Below, piece after piece: positions 19,787-28,550 of a stretch of 64,000 nt of DNA. The notes below the pieces were generated by a model that had not been told where the DNA came from, did no database searches, and saw only the letters and a program-made list of their open reading frames with translations. The first letter of the stretch is position 1; the number at the start of each line of letters is the position of its first letter. A program made the translations under genes and the position numbers. Where the stretch lies: contig CP098402.1 of assembly GCA_025916675.1 (NCBI GenBank), forward strand, positions 1,111,205-1,175,204, in the 5' to 3' direction. Source of the DNA: Phycisphaera sp. GTDB taxonomy: Bacteria; Planctomycetota; Phycisphaerae; Phycisphaerales; UBA1924.

Positions 19787-20369
19787 CGTAGTTGCTCACT
19801 CGGCCGTCCCTGGCCGACGCCCAGCTGCATCCGATGTTAGCCATAAGTGTACCTGAAATTGAAGTACTCAATGTGAAGATATGGCGTGTCGGGCACGCAT
19901 GGGGCGTGGGTAGTTGGTGCCAAATTATGGGGACTCTTGCTGCTCGGATGGCCCACATGACCCTCAAGCCCACGTCCAACACTCCGCTCCCCACCCACCG
20001 ACCCCGCCTCCGCGCGGGCGTGCAGGCCGAGCGGCAGACGGACCACTACCCGCACCAGGCTTCGCCACCAGTGCCAACTTGTATGTGTTCTACGATCTTC
20101 GCTTGGTGTATCCCAAAGCCCACTTAGCCGGCGAAGACTCCGACAGTTCCTCCGCTGGGTGCGGGGGAGCGAGTGCGCCGCGAGGGAGTGGTCCGCGTGC
20201 TCACGCGACGCGGCTCGGAAGGAGATCACCACGGAGCGGCCCGACACGGAGTGGGTCCTCCGCGAAAGTGTCCCAACGGAGTTGCTTAGCGGAGCGGGTC
20301 TTGGTACCGCTCACCCCCGGGCCATCCCCTCGGCCTATAGAAAAACCGCCCTGACGCCCTCAGGAAGAG
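19787..20369. other. About 580 bases without a recognisable gene
   Basis: This stretch follows the regulator's start and should contain its promoter. Around 19840-19930 it is distinctly AT-richer than its surroundings. No open frame has convincing protein texture, and I see no tRNA, strong hairpin or phage-like site. The right half contains several CGGAG words in irregular spacing. Confidence 0.4.
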
Positions 20370-20516
20370 TTGATCGTCAAGCGTCAAAAGTTGATTGAGG
20401 CTCATCGGAAGTTGATGAACGTCCATCAGGAGTTCATGGAGCTCCATCAAGAGCTGGTCGGCGTCCATCGGGTATTGATGGAGGTCGGTCGAAAGCCGAT
20501 GGGCGGGCATCATGGG
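20370..20516 (+). repeat. Seven degenerate 21-bp tandem repeats encoding a heptad
   Basis: The DNA is built of seven 21-base units starting TTGATCGTCAAGCGTCAAAAG, each beginning TTG/TTC/CTG/CCG and usually carrying CAT at the fifth codon. Read rightwards they give the heptads LIVKRQK, LIEAHRK, LMNVHQE, FMELHQE, LVGVHRV, LMEVGRK and PMGGHHG, i.e. a leucine/methionine first position and a histidine fifth position. The frame stays open from TTG 20370 to 20657. The minus strand is also open (20286-20513) with a related heptad. A short repeated helical protein on one of the strands is possible, but no ribosome site decides it. Confidence 0.55.
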
Positions 20517-20553
20517 CTGGCAAAGCCTCCGAAATCAATCCCGGGGCTCGGTC

Positions 20554-20571
20554 GGGAGGTACCAACCTCCC
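20554..20571. repeat. 7-bp perfect palindrome GGGAGGT/ACCTCCC
   Basis: Inverted arms GGGAGGT and ACCTCCC close an ACCA loop in the intergenic DNA between the 21-bp repeats and the small membrane protein gene. There is no following T tract. Confidence 0.35.
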
Positions 20572-20625
20572 AGACGCCAACACCGCGAGCCGCCACTATG
20601 CCCCAAGAGGCCCGCACCGGGGTGC

Positions 20626-20889
20626 TTAGGGCGTCGCGGGCGACAGCTTCGGCCTAACACAACGCAAAAGCCACAGGCCTACGAGGACCGCGATCACGAT
20701 CACAACCTCCCGGCGACAGGAGATGCCGCCCTGCCAGCAGACCCCGTTGTATGTGCCCCGGTCGCCGCACTCTGCGACGGTGGGGGGCGGGCCGACCGAT
20801 GGGCTCGGGTGAGCCTCGACGACGCGCTCCGGGCGCGGGCCCTCCGGGCGGGGTGGGCCCTCCTGGCGGGCTGAAGAGGGATCGGCCAT
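20626..20889 (-). CDS. Small proline-rich single-span membrane protein
   Basis: 87 residues. The proline/arginine-rich cytoplasmic half contains the block AHPSPSVGPPPTVAECGDRG and a TYNGVCWQGGI segment. One transmembrane helix follows (VVIVIAVLVGLWLLRCV), and the protein ends LSPATP. It is clearly paralogous to the protein encoded at 27740-27976, which shares the PSPSVG, YGDRGTY, WQGGI, VVIVIA, LWLLR and LSPATP blocks; this conservation between two loci is the main evidence that both are real genes. It is divergent from the sigma factor gene 70 bases away. Function unknown. Confidence 0.75.
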   Translation of the reverse strand: MADPSSARQEGPPRPEGPRPERVVEAHPSPSVGPPPTVAECGDRGTYNGVCWQGGISCRREVVIVIAVLVGLWLLRCVRPKLSPATP

Positions 20890-20958
20890 GGCAACTCCTA
20901 TCGCCCGCGCCGAGACCGGGTCAGGGAATCACCAGATCAATGCCGGATACCATCGGGG

Positions 20959-21633
20959 ATGCCCGCTCGCGATCCCATCGCAGAGAAGACCGCCGCACGC
21001 GACCCTCTTAGCCGCGTCAGCCTCGGCACGCAAACCACAACCCAACTGCTCGACGACCTCCGCGACCGGGCCAACGCCCCGGCGTGGGAGGCCTTCGACG
21101 CCCGCTATCGGCCGATCCTGACGGCCTTCGCGCACCGCCTGGGCTTCGCGGGCGACGATGCGGCCGAACTGGCGCAGCAGACCCTCGCCGAGTTCTCGCG
21201 CGCGTACGCGCAGGGTCGCTACCAGCGCGGGCAGGGCCGGCTAAGCTCGTGGCTTATCGGCATCGCTAGCAACGTCGGCTCGCAGCTGCGGCGCAAGAGC
21301 GCGCGCCATGGTGGGGCGGCCGAGTTCGATTCGCAGATCGATGGCGATGGGGTTGCGTGCGACGACGAGCGCGAGCTCCGGGCCGCGTGGGACCGCGAAC
21401 GCGACCGAGCCGCCATCGCCGAGGCGCTAACCGTCCTCCGAGACAATAGCCGCGTGAAGCCCCAGACCATGCGGGCCTTCGAGCTGTTCGCCATCCGCGG
21501 CGTGCCGGCCGAGGAGGTGGCGATCCAGTGCCGCATCTCGGTCGACGCGGTGTACGTCATCAAGAACCGGCTGACCGGCCGGCTGCGCGAGATCGTGGCC
21601 GAGCTGACCATCGCCTACGACGAGGGCGACTGA
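20959..21633 (+). CDS. ECF-type RNA polymerase sigma factor
   Basis: 224 residues. Region 2 is recognisable as ANAPAWEAFDARYRPILTAFAHRL followed in pattern by DAAELAQQTLAEFSRAY and RLSSWLIGIASNVGSQLRR (core-binding and -10 recognition). Region 4 near residues 165-210 has RAFELFAIRGVPAEEVAIQC and the helix-turn-helix RISVDAVYVIKNRLTGRLR. Planctomycetes have many such sigma factors encoded beside Ser/Thr kinases. Here the kinase gene starts with GTG directly after this gene's TGA (TGAGTG), so the pair is translationally coupled, and the kinase may control the sigma factor. The preceding ~20 residues before region 2 are poorly conserved, so the start could lie slightly downstream. Confidence 0.88.
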   Translation: MPARDPIAEKTAARDPLSRVSLGTQTTTQLLDDLRDRANAPAWEAFDARYRPILTAFAHRLGFAGDDAAELAQQTLAEFSRAYAQGRYQRGQGRLSSWLIGIASNVGSQLRRKSARHGGAAEFDSQIDGDGVACDDERELRAAWDRERDRAAIAEALTVLRDNSRVKPQTMRAFELFAIRGVPAEEVAIQCRISVDAVYVIKNRLTGRLREIVAELTIAYDEGD

Positions 21634-24600
21634 GTGCGCGCCTGCCCGGGCGAGGCTGAGCTCGAGCGGCTGGCGTCGATCGGTGGGAATTCGACCGATC
21701 GCGCCGATCGAAGCCTCCTGCGTCACGTCGAGCGGTGCTCGTCCTGCAGCGCGAGGCTCGAGACCGTCCGCGCCAACAACCGCTTCCTCGCGCACGCGGG
21801 CGGCGATCTCGCCGAAGCGCTCAACAGCACGCCAGCCCGAGCGACCAGCACGCCGGTGACCAGACCGCTCCCCGAACCGGGCACCGTGCCGGGCTTCCAG
21901 ATCATCGAGGAGATCGGCCACGGCGGGCAGGGCGTGGTGTACCGGGCCGTGCAGATCGACACGCGCCGGCCCGCGGCCATCAAGATGCTCCTGGCCGGCG
22001 CGTTCGCCACCAGCCGGCAGCTCCACCGCTTCGAGCGCGAGATCGAGCTGGCCGCCGGCCTGCGGCACCCAAACATCGTGACGGTGTTCCAGTCGGGCGT
22101 CGCCGCCGATGGCGGCCGCTACGTCGCGATGGAGTTTGTCCGGGGCGTGCCGCTCGACCAGTTCGTCGCCGAGACGCTCGGTCCGGCGGCGGGCACCGGC
22201 AGGGACAGGGCAGACGCGATCGTGCGGCTCATGCTCCAGGTCGCCCGGGGCGTGGGGCATGCGCACACGGCGGGTGTCATCCACCGCGACATCAAGCCGG
22301 GCAACATCCTCATCGATCCGCAGGGCGTGCCGCGGGTGCTCGACTTCGGGCTCGCACGCACGATCGCGACTGCCGGCGCAACGCAGACCCTTGTGACCCA
22401 GGACTTCGCCGGCACGCCCGCCTACGCCGCGCCCGAGCAGCTGAGCGCCGATCACGAGACCACCGACGCGCGCGGCGACGTGTACACGCTGGGCGTCGTG
22501 CTGTACCGATTGTGGACCGGCACCGCGCCCTATCCGTGCGATGGTCCGCTGGCGGTGGTGGTGCGGCACGTGGCCGAGACGCCGCCCACGCCACCCTCTC
22601 GCCACGTCCCGCGCCTGCCCGCCGACCTGCAGACTATCGTGCTGCGTTGCCTGGCCAAGGACCCCGAGCGTCGGTACGCCAGCGCCTCGGCGCTCGCCGA
22701 AGACCTCGAGGACTACCTGGCCGGCCAACCCATCTCGGCCCGGCGAGATAGCGCGACGTATGTGCTCTGCAAGCTCATCCTTCGGAACCGCGCCATATCC
22801 GCGGCGGCGGCGGTCGTCGCGATAACGGTGCTGCTCGCGGCGGTCGGGTTCGCCCTGCTGGCCGCCGACATGGACCGCTCGCGACGAGATGCCGAGGCGG
22901 CGCTGGCCGACAGCACCGTGCAGCGAGCCCGCATGATGGCCATCTCCGGCGATCCGAAGCGCGCCGAGACATTGCTCTGGGTCGAGGCCAAGCGGGCTGG
23001 CGTGACCACGGGCGACGAGGCGCTCTGGAGCGGCACGCCCGAGCGGCGCCGCTCCATCTGGTCGCTGGCCGAGTTCTACGCCCGGCTGCCCAGGATGATG
23101 CATGCGCGGACGGATGGCCTCTGCTCAAGCGTCGGCTTCGACATCGAGCGCCAGGAGCTCTGGGCCCTGCACGGCGACGGTTCGCGCTCGACGTGGTCGC
23201 TCGACGGGCAGTTCATCGAGCACACGTCCGCGCTAACACCGTGGGCCGAGACTGCGACGGCCAGCCCGAACGGGCGCTTCGTCGTTCTGCAGGGAGAGGG
23301 TCAGGCCCAGGTGTGGGACGCCAAAGAGCGCGTTGCCATCGCCCCGCCGTTTGCGTGCAGCCAGCCCGCGTACTACGCGCGGATCGACGACGAGGCCAAC
23401 GTAATCGCCTATGGCAATATCCCCGAGACGGGAGCCCTCCTCGTGGCCGATGCGCGCAGTGGCGCGGTGCTGGCCCAACTTGATCCCATGATCTCTGGGT
23501 ACGTGGTGCGTACCAGTGCTGCCGGCGAAGTCGAGGTGCTGGCGGGCACCAGGACCATGCCGGTCCCCCAGTTGCTCGCGGGACGCTCGCCCGACTGGAG
23601 ATTCGAGCCGTTGCCGGGCATTGGCGAGATGATGGACGCCAGCGTCATCGGCGGTATCCGCAACGTCACGCCCAACCGGGACGGCCGCCTCATCGCCCTA
23701 TCGGTCGACTGCCACCTCTACCTCTTCGAACGATCGCCCGAACCAACGCTCGTCGGCCACGCTGAGGTGCCCACCAAGGGCATCGACCGCCTCGCGTTCG
23801 ACGAGCGGGAGGGATCCATCATCGTGGCCGGGCGCGACGGGCTGCTGGCGCGGTTTGCGGTGCCGGGGTTGGAGCAGCGGGCGCTCCTCCACACCGGAAA
23901 CTTGCCATTCGCGCTCGCTTCGGCGGAGACGCCGCCGCTGGCTGCTCTGGCGATGATGGACGGCGGTGTGGCCGTGTATGCGGCGTCGAAGCATCCGTGG
24001 GTGACGACGATAGAATCTACGCCGTACACCCACGCATCGGTCGATGTCTCGATGAGTGGTGCCCTGGCTTGGGGCGACGACGCCGGCAAACTGCACATCC
24101 TGCCGCGGATTGGGGACGAACCGCTGGTCGTCGACGCGCACGATCGCGTCGTGACCTCCGTGGCGTTCTCACCCAATGGAGAGCGGATCGTCACCGCGAG
24201 CTTCGACGGAGCGATCCGAGAGTGGAGCATTGACGGCGAGCCGATCCGCGAGATCGCCGCCGGGCTCACGCCGATTTCGTCGGCGCGGTACTCGCCTGAT
24301 GGCCGATCGATCGCCTCGGGCCAGACCAGCGGCACCGTCCACGTGTGGCGCGATGGCCAGCCAGCCCTCGAACTGCTGGTGAACGCCTATCGCGTGCCCA
24401 TGGTCGCCTTCAGCCCCGACGGCCGCTTGCTGCTGTGCGCGGTCGTCAATCCGGACGCGGCCATGGCCAGCATCTTCGACCTGACAACGGGAACCAAGCG
24501 CTACGAACTCGGCGGGCATGGCATCGCGATTCGCGCCGTCGCGTGGTCGGTCGACGGAACCATGTTCGCAACCGCAGGAGACGACCGCACCGTGCGCATC

Positions 24601-24945
24601 TGGAGCGCTGCCGACGGTCTCGAACTGCAGGCCATCACCGGCCTGCCGTGGGGACCTTATGGCATCGCGTTCCATCCCGAGGGCTCTGTGCTCTTCGCCG
24701 TGGGACCGGGCGGCTCGGTCATCGTGGCCGATCCGTTGGCCGGCGTCGAGCTGGCCACGCTGCCCATCCACGAGCGTCACGTCTTCTCAATCGTGATTGG
24801 ACCCGACGGGGCCACGCTTTACACGTCTGGCGAAGATTCTTGGATCGGCGTCACCGACCTCCACCATCTGCTGCGATACATCCGTGGGAACGAAGCGTAC
24901 TGGCGCTCACAGGGAAGCCAAGACGAAGTGACGACACCCGATTGA
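21634..24945 (+). CDS. Zinc-finger, Ser/Thr kinase and WD40-repeat membrane protein
   Basis: 1103 residues. The N-terminus has an anti-sigma-like zinc motif HVERCSSC (His31, Cys35, Cys38). Residues ~88-370 are a eukaryotic-type kinase with GHGGQGVVY (95-103), AAIKM (Lys117), HRDIKPGN (~215), DFG and GTPAYAAPEQ; all active residues are present. A single transmembrane helix (~387-410, rich in Ala/Val) follows, and the rest (~490-1090) is WD40-type beta-propeller repeats, e.g. VTSVAFSPNGERIVTASFDG and AWSVDGTMFATAGDDRTVRI. The propeller should face the periplasm and sense a signal that is relayed to the cytoplasmic kinase and the sigma factor encoded immediately upstream. The GTG start abuts the sigma factor stop. 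Confidence 0.92.
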   Translation: MRACPGEAELERLASIGGNSTDRADRSLLRHVERCSSCSARLETVRANNRFLAHAGGDLAEALNSTPARATSTPVTRPLPEPGTVPGFQIIEEIGHGGQGVVYRAVQIDTRRPAAIKMLLAGAFATSRQLHRFEREIELAAGLRHPNIVTVFQSGVAADGGRYVAMEFVRGVPLDQFVAETLGPAAGTGRDRADAIVRLMLQVARGVGHAHTAGVIHRDIKPGNILIDPQGVPRVLDFGLARTIATAGATQTLVTQDFAGTPAYAAPEQLSADHETTDARGDVYTLGVVLYRLWTGTAPYPCDGPLAVVVRHVAETPPTPPSRHVPRLPADLQTIVLRCLAKDPERRYASASALAEDLEDYLAGQPISARRDSATYVLCKLILRNRAISAAAAVVAITVLLAAVGFALLAADMDRSRRDAEAALADSTVQRARMMAISGDPKRAETLLWVEAKRAGVTTGDEALWSGTPERRRSIWSLAEFYARLPRMMHARTDGLCSSVGFDIERQELWALHGDGSRSTWSLDGQFIEHTSALTPWAETATASPNGRFVVLQGEGQAQVWDAKERVAIAPPFACSQPAYYARIDDEANVIAYGNIPETGALLVADARSGAVLAQLDPMISGYVVRTSAAGEVEVLAGTRTMPVPQLLAGRSPDWRFEPLPGIGEMMDASVIGGIRNVTPNRDGRLIALSVDCHLYLFERSPEPTLVGHAEVPTKGIDRLAFDEREGSIIVAGRDGLLARFAVPGLEQRALLHTGNLPFALASAETPPLAALAMMDGGVAVYAASKHPWVTTIESTPYTHASVDVSMSGALAWGDDAGKLHILPRIGDEPLVVDAHDRVVTSVAFSPNGERIVTASFDGAIREWSIDGEPIREIAAGLTPISSARYSPDGRSIASGQTSGTVHVWRDGQPALELLVNAYRVPMVAFSPDGRLLLCAVVNPDAAMASIFDLTTGTKRYELGGHGIAIRAVAWSVDGTMFATAGDDRTVRIWSAADGLELQAITGLPWGPYGIAFHPEGSVLFAVGPGGSVIVADPLAGVELATLPIHERHVFSIVIGPDGATLYTSGEDSWIGVTDLHHLLRYIRGNEAYWRSQGSQDEVTTPD

Positions 24946-24950
24946 GAAGA

Positions 24951-25148
24951 TCACTGGCGGGTGCCGCTGTACCATCGATGGACCGAAAGCCCGGCGACCA
25001 CGAGCAATGCGATCGAGTCGATCACGAACACACCGATGAGCAGCCAACTCGTCCGGCCGGCGCCGATGCTCACCATCGCGCCAATCGCGATGGCCGCCAG
25101 TATCACCTGCACCGCGAATGCTGTTGCAAACGTGACCATGGGTCTCAT
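24951..25148 (-). CDS. Small two-span membrane protein
   Basis: 65 residues from ATG 25148. Two hydrophobic helices are evident: residues ~5-27 (TFATAFAVQVILAAIAIGAM) and ~36-56 (LLIGVFVIDSIALLVVAGLSV), ending in a short basic tail. The frame is open upstream, but the extension is not hydrophobic and looks non-coding. It is convergent with the kinase gene, with five bases between stops. No family recognised. Confidence 0.55.
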   Translation of the reverse strand: MRPMVTFATAFAVQVILAAIAIGAMVSIGAGRTSWLLIGVFVIDSIALLVVAGLSVHRWYSGTRQ

Positions 25149-25186
25149 GCCGCTCTCCGGGATCGTGCCGGGCAGAGAAGGCCTCA

Positions 25187-25205
25187 CCCCCGCACTTCGC
25201 GGGGG
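25187..25205. repeat. 7-bp GC palindrome CCCCCGC/GCGGGGG
   Basis: Arms CCCCCGC and GCGGGGG around a five-base loop ACTTC, between the stop of the dockerin-tailed gene and the start of the small membrane protein gene. It resembles the arms of the hairpins at 6181 and 30957. No T tract, so it is more likely a REP-like or mRNA-stabilising element than a terminator. Confidence 0.4.
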
Positions 25206-25242
25206 CAAGGCGAGGGGCGAATAGTCCGCCCAACCGCATGGC

Positions 25243-27525
25243 TTATGGACAGCCAACCGCGAATTCGTTCTGGAAGCACAAGAAGTCGAACAGCGTCAAT
25301 GCACCGTCGCTATCGCAGTCCGCCACCGGATCGCCGGTCGCGAACAGGTTCTGGAACGCCAGGAAGTCGAACAGCGTCAGCGCCCCATCACCGTCCAGGT
25401 CGGCGTAGCACGGCTCGTTGATCTCCGGCAGCACCGTCTCCGGATCGAACAGCACCAGCTCGGACATGTTCTGCACGGTGAAGTCCAGCGATGCCAGCGG
25501 CCCCGCCGGCGGCGCACCCTCCGCGAGCGCACGGACCTCGTGTACAAGGAACTCGCGGCCGTCGGGCAGGCGCATGAGCGTGTCGGTCGGGTAGCAGATC
25601 GTGAAGCACGGCGTGGGGCCGCCCAACTTGCCGACCTTCGACGGCCACTGACTCGTACCGCCGGCGATCCCCTGGAGCCCCGACTCCGTGTGCACCATCG
25701 TGCCCGAATCATCAAAGATCTGGAGCGTGTACGTCTCATCGCCAACGCTGCTGAAGTCGGGCGCGATGGCTGTCAGCGACGGCTCGATAGGCCAGGGATC
25801 GAAGATCGTCTTGCCCGTCGGGATGCTGACCGGCCCTACCTCGAACGAGCACACCGTCATGCACGCGGCCGACGGGTCTGGTGCCTGCACATCGAGGCCG
25901 ACTGTGGCTGACACGACGCCGCCGAGTTCCATGTGGAAGCCGTTGTCAGCCTCTGGATCGAGGCTGGGCAGCACACGAAGATCTGGCGCCCCATCACCGA
26001 TCATTTGAGCTGCGATCAACTCCGGCGAACTCTCATCGGCGTTCTTTGTACGAATTGACACGCCCACCTGCGTCGCAACGCCGCCGTCGACGGGGCGCGG
26101 TTTCGACTCGGCCTCACCGATCACAACGCCAGGTGCGCTCGAGTCCACGTCGACCGCCACGCCCACCAGCCCGCTAATGGTCACACTCAGGTCCAGGGGC
26201 GGCTCTCCAGCGAGGGTTGGCATCATCGGCTCGATCCAGACCTCGTCGCCGATCAACCGGACGCCGCCGTCCGGTGGCACCACAACGGCTGTTCCGAACG
26301 ACGCGCCGTACGTCTGCGTCGAACTCTTCAGCGCGCCGCTCTCGAAGTATTCCTTATGGATCTTGCACTCGGCCTTGAAGCCACCGCCAAAGAGCCCCTT
26401 GATGAAGTCCCAGATCGGCCCTTCGCCCGCGTCGGCGAAGCGAACCGAGCCCGACGCCTGGTCTTCCAGTGTGCCCACCTCTACGCCGTCACGAAACACA
26501 CGTACGCGGAAGCGATCGAACGCCGGGTTGTCCGAGAGCACGTCCAGCACGGCCTGGTCCGGGTCGGCCGGGTTGGCATGGAAGACGAGCCGATCGCTCG
26601 TGGTCGCCCCGTGGAAGCCGATGTCGACGATCGGATCGGTCTCGTCGCCAGTGGACATCACGCGGAATGAGAGGTCGGCGCCCATCGTCAGGTCGCCAAG
26701 CGCGATGGACAGGCCGCCGTCGCCAAACGCGGCCACCTCACCGCCCGCCGTGCCAACGACGACCGGGCCGATCGGCGTGATGGGGAATCCACCAAGCGTC
26801 GGCAACTCAAACGCATCGATCACGCCGACCGAGATCGCCGCATGGCTGTTAGGAAAACCTACGACGGCGGTGTCGATGAACTCGTGTGCCCCGCAGGCGG
26901 GCGCCCGCAGATACGTCGGCGACGACTGCCCCAACCCGTTGAATCCAAGCGACAGCAGCGCCCCGTCGCCGCCATCTGACGGCCTGCGCGAGGGTGTGTC
27001 GAGTTCGACGATGAATGGAGCGCCCGCGGGCAGGAAGGCTGCCGGCAGCGTCGCGGTGAAGAATTCGCCCGTCGTCCCGGCGGGCACCATCACCGTCGTT
27101 TCGGATAGCACCGGTCGCGTGGCGTGGGGGGCCGTAATCGGCCCACCCAGGATGCGCACGTGGCATGGCCACGCCGCCCCGGTGTTGCTCGTCACGCCAA
27201 AGGTCACGCACGAGATCGTCATGTCGTAGGGCGCGGTAAATTCGCGGCCGATCTGCGTCTCGGCGTTTGTTTCGAGCGAGCCGCACCACACCGCCCGCGC
27301 AGGCTGGATGGTGTCCGGATCGATCGACTGGGTCACGTCCAGCGGTCCGCATTGGACCATGGCACAGTGGGCGGTGGTGCCCAGTGCCAGCACGCCCAGT
27401 GCGGGCAAGCCGCCCAGGCCCACAGCGGAAGCCCCGAGCGAGCCCCCAACGGAGCCCACAGCGGCGAGCAGTGCGGTGACGGACCCGGCCCGAATCCGAG
27501 CCAACGGTAACGAATTCGTAAGCAT
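25243..27525 (-). CDS. Secreted protein with C-terminal GC-type dockerin tail
   Basis: 760 residues. An N-terminal signal-like hydrophobic stretch is rich in Ala/Gly/Val (residues 15-50). The central part is beta-rich and Asp/Gly-rich, with no enzyme motif. The last ~55 residues carry two calcium-loop repeats, ADLDGDGALTLFDFLAFQN and DCDSDGALTLFDFLCFQNEF, ending in VGCP. This tail, shared by two other genes in the window (50552 and 52387), is the GC-type dockerin seen in Phycisphaerales surface proteins and probably anchors or sorts the protein on the cell envelope. The structural role of the middle is unknown. The ATG at 27525 follows no strong ribosome site, so a start a few codons downstream is possible. 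Confidence 0.88.
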   Translation of the reverse strand: MLTNSLPLARIRAGSVTALLAAVGSVGGSLGASAVGLGGLPALGVLALGTTAHCAMVQCGPLDVTQSIDPDTIQPARAVWCGSLETNAETQIGREFTAPYDMTISCVTFGVTSNTGAAWPCHVRILGGPITAPHATRPVLSETTVMVPAGTTGEFFTATLPAAFLPAGAPFIVELDTPSRRPSDGGDGALLSLGFNGLGQSSPTYLRAPACGAHEFIDTAVVGFPNSHAAISVGVIDAFELPTLGGFPITPIGPVVVGTAGGEVAAFGDGGLSIALGDLTMGADLSFRVMSTGDETDPIVDIGFHGATTSDRLVFHANPADPDQAVLDVLSDNPAFDRFRVRVFRDGVEVGTLEDQASGSVRFADAGEGPIWDFIKGLFGGGFKAECKIHKEYFESGALKSSTQTYGASFGTAVVVPPDGGVRLIGDEVWIEPMMPTLAGEPPLDLSVTISGLVGVAVDVDSSAPGVVIGEAESKPRPVDGGVATQVGVSIRTKNADESSPELIAAQMIGDGAPDLRVLPSLDPEADNGFHMELGGVVSATVGLDVQAPDPSAACMTVCSFEVGPVSIPTGKTIFDPWPIEPSLTAIAPDFSSVGDETYTLQIFDDSGTMVHTESGLQGIAGGTSQWPSKVGKLGGPTPCFTICYPTDTLMRLPDGREFLVHEVRALAEGAPPAGPLASLDFTVQNMSELVLFDPETVLPEINEPCYADLDGDGALTLFDFLAFQNLFATGDPVADCDSDGALTLFDFLCFQNEFAVGCP

Positions 27526-27739
27526 TCGATGCCTCCCATGCGTTCAAGGGAGCGGAGACGCAAGACGTTGCGCTCCCCCTCCGCCTGGGACTTGTCACTC
27601 AGGCATCGAACCTAACACTTCGCCCATGGGCCATGCCCCAGCATCTTTCCAGCGCTTGCCGAGCCAGCCACGACCGCAACCATCGCGGTTGGGCGTTTCC
27701 GGGGCTCGGGACGACAGTCCGAAGGCCGCGACTCGCCGC

Positions 27740-27976
27740 TCACGGCGTCGCGGGCGACAGCATCGGGCCCACGACACCGCGCAGCAGCCACAGGACCACG
27801 AGGAACGCGATCACGATCACGACGCCCCGGCCCCAGGGAATGCCGCCCTGCCACCAAGTTCCTTTGTACGTGCCCCGGTCGCCGTACTCCTCGGCGGTGG
27901 GGGGCAAGCCGACCGACGGGCTGGGGTGGGCGTCGGGGGCGTTTTTGGGAGGTTTCAGGTGCGGGGATTGCGACAT
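27740..27976 (-). CDS. Small proline-rich single-span membrane protein (paralogue)
   Basis: 78 residues from ATG 27976, the MSQSPHLKPP start. It shares almost every feature of the protein at 20626-20889: AHPSPSVGLPPTAEEYGDRG, a TYKGTWWQGGI block, a transmembrane helix VVIVIAFLVVLWLLRGV, and the LSPATP end. The two must come from one ancestral gene. It lies between a dockerin-tailed secreted gene and the zinc-ribbon membrane protein, all leftward. No function is known; conserved WQGGI and YGDRGTY suggest a fixed cytoplasmic interaction. Confidence 0.75.
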   Translation of the reverse strand: MSQSPHLKPPKNAPDAHPSPSVGLPPTAEEYGDRGTYKGTWWQGGIPWGRGVVIVIAFLVVLWLLRGVVGPMLSPATP

Positions 27977-28027
27977 GCACGGTTCCTTCGGAGGCATCGG
28001 TTCCGATCCGGAAGCCTACGCCCGCGA

Positions 28028-28501
28028 TCAAGGATCGTTCTTGTGTGCGGCGGTCGCACCGAGGGGCGGTTGCGTGCGGCGGCCGCACTCGGGGCACACC
28101 GCCTGACCCACCTTCCTGGGCAGGCCCTCCAGCACGTAGCCGCACGAGGCGCACACGTCGTGCCCGAGGTCTCGCAATGCGCGGCGGACCGCTCCACGGA
28201 GCAGCGGGGTGAACAGCACGAACCAGCCACCGATGAGCAGCAGCGGTGTCAGTATCCCGGCGGCCGTGATCGACGCGGGCCGCGGCAGGCCGGCCGTGCG
28301 GCCCACCCACATCAGCGATAGGCCCAGCGCCCAGCCGCCAGCGATTATCGAGGCGACGCCGATGGCCGTGTACGCCTTGAGCCTGGTGTCGTGCGACACA
28401 ATGCCGTTCACACGCTCCTCGAGGGCGCGCAGATCGTCCTTGCCAAGGTCGATCCGGCGGCTCGTGGCCAGGTCAACGAGGTAGCGGCGCGAGAGCGACA
28501 T
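28028..28501 (-). CDS. Zinc-ribbon two-span membrane protein
   Basis: 157 residues. Residues ~44-65 and ~80-100 are transmembrane helices. The C-terminus carries a treble-clef-like zinc ribbon CASCGYVLEGLP ... CPECGRR, the familiar planctomycetal ribbon in which two CxxC knuckles are separated by ~15 residues. The N-terminus (LSRRYLVDLATSRRIDLGK) is cytoplasmic. Function unknown; similar ribbon-plus-membrane proteins occur at 1078 in this window. Confidence 0.7.
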   Translation of the reverse strand: MSLSRRYLVDLATSRRIDLGKDDLRALEERVNGIVSHDTRLKAYTAIGVASIIAGGWALGLSLMWVGRTAGLPRPASITAAGILTPLLLIGGWFVLFTPLLRGAVRRALRDLGHDVCASCGYVLEGLPRKVGQAVCPECGRRTQPPLGATAAHKNDP

Positions 28502-28550
28502 GCCGCAGCGTAGGAGGTGGAAGTTACACTCTCACGCCAGATCCCTGCGC

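Noticed and set aside
20391-20516. Interpretation of the 21-bp repeats as a CRISPR array
   Set aside because: Units are immediately adjacent, degenerate and without spacers; no cas genes are nearby.
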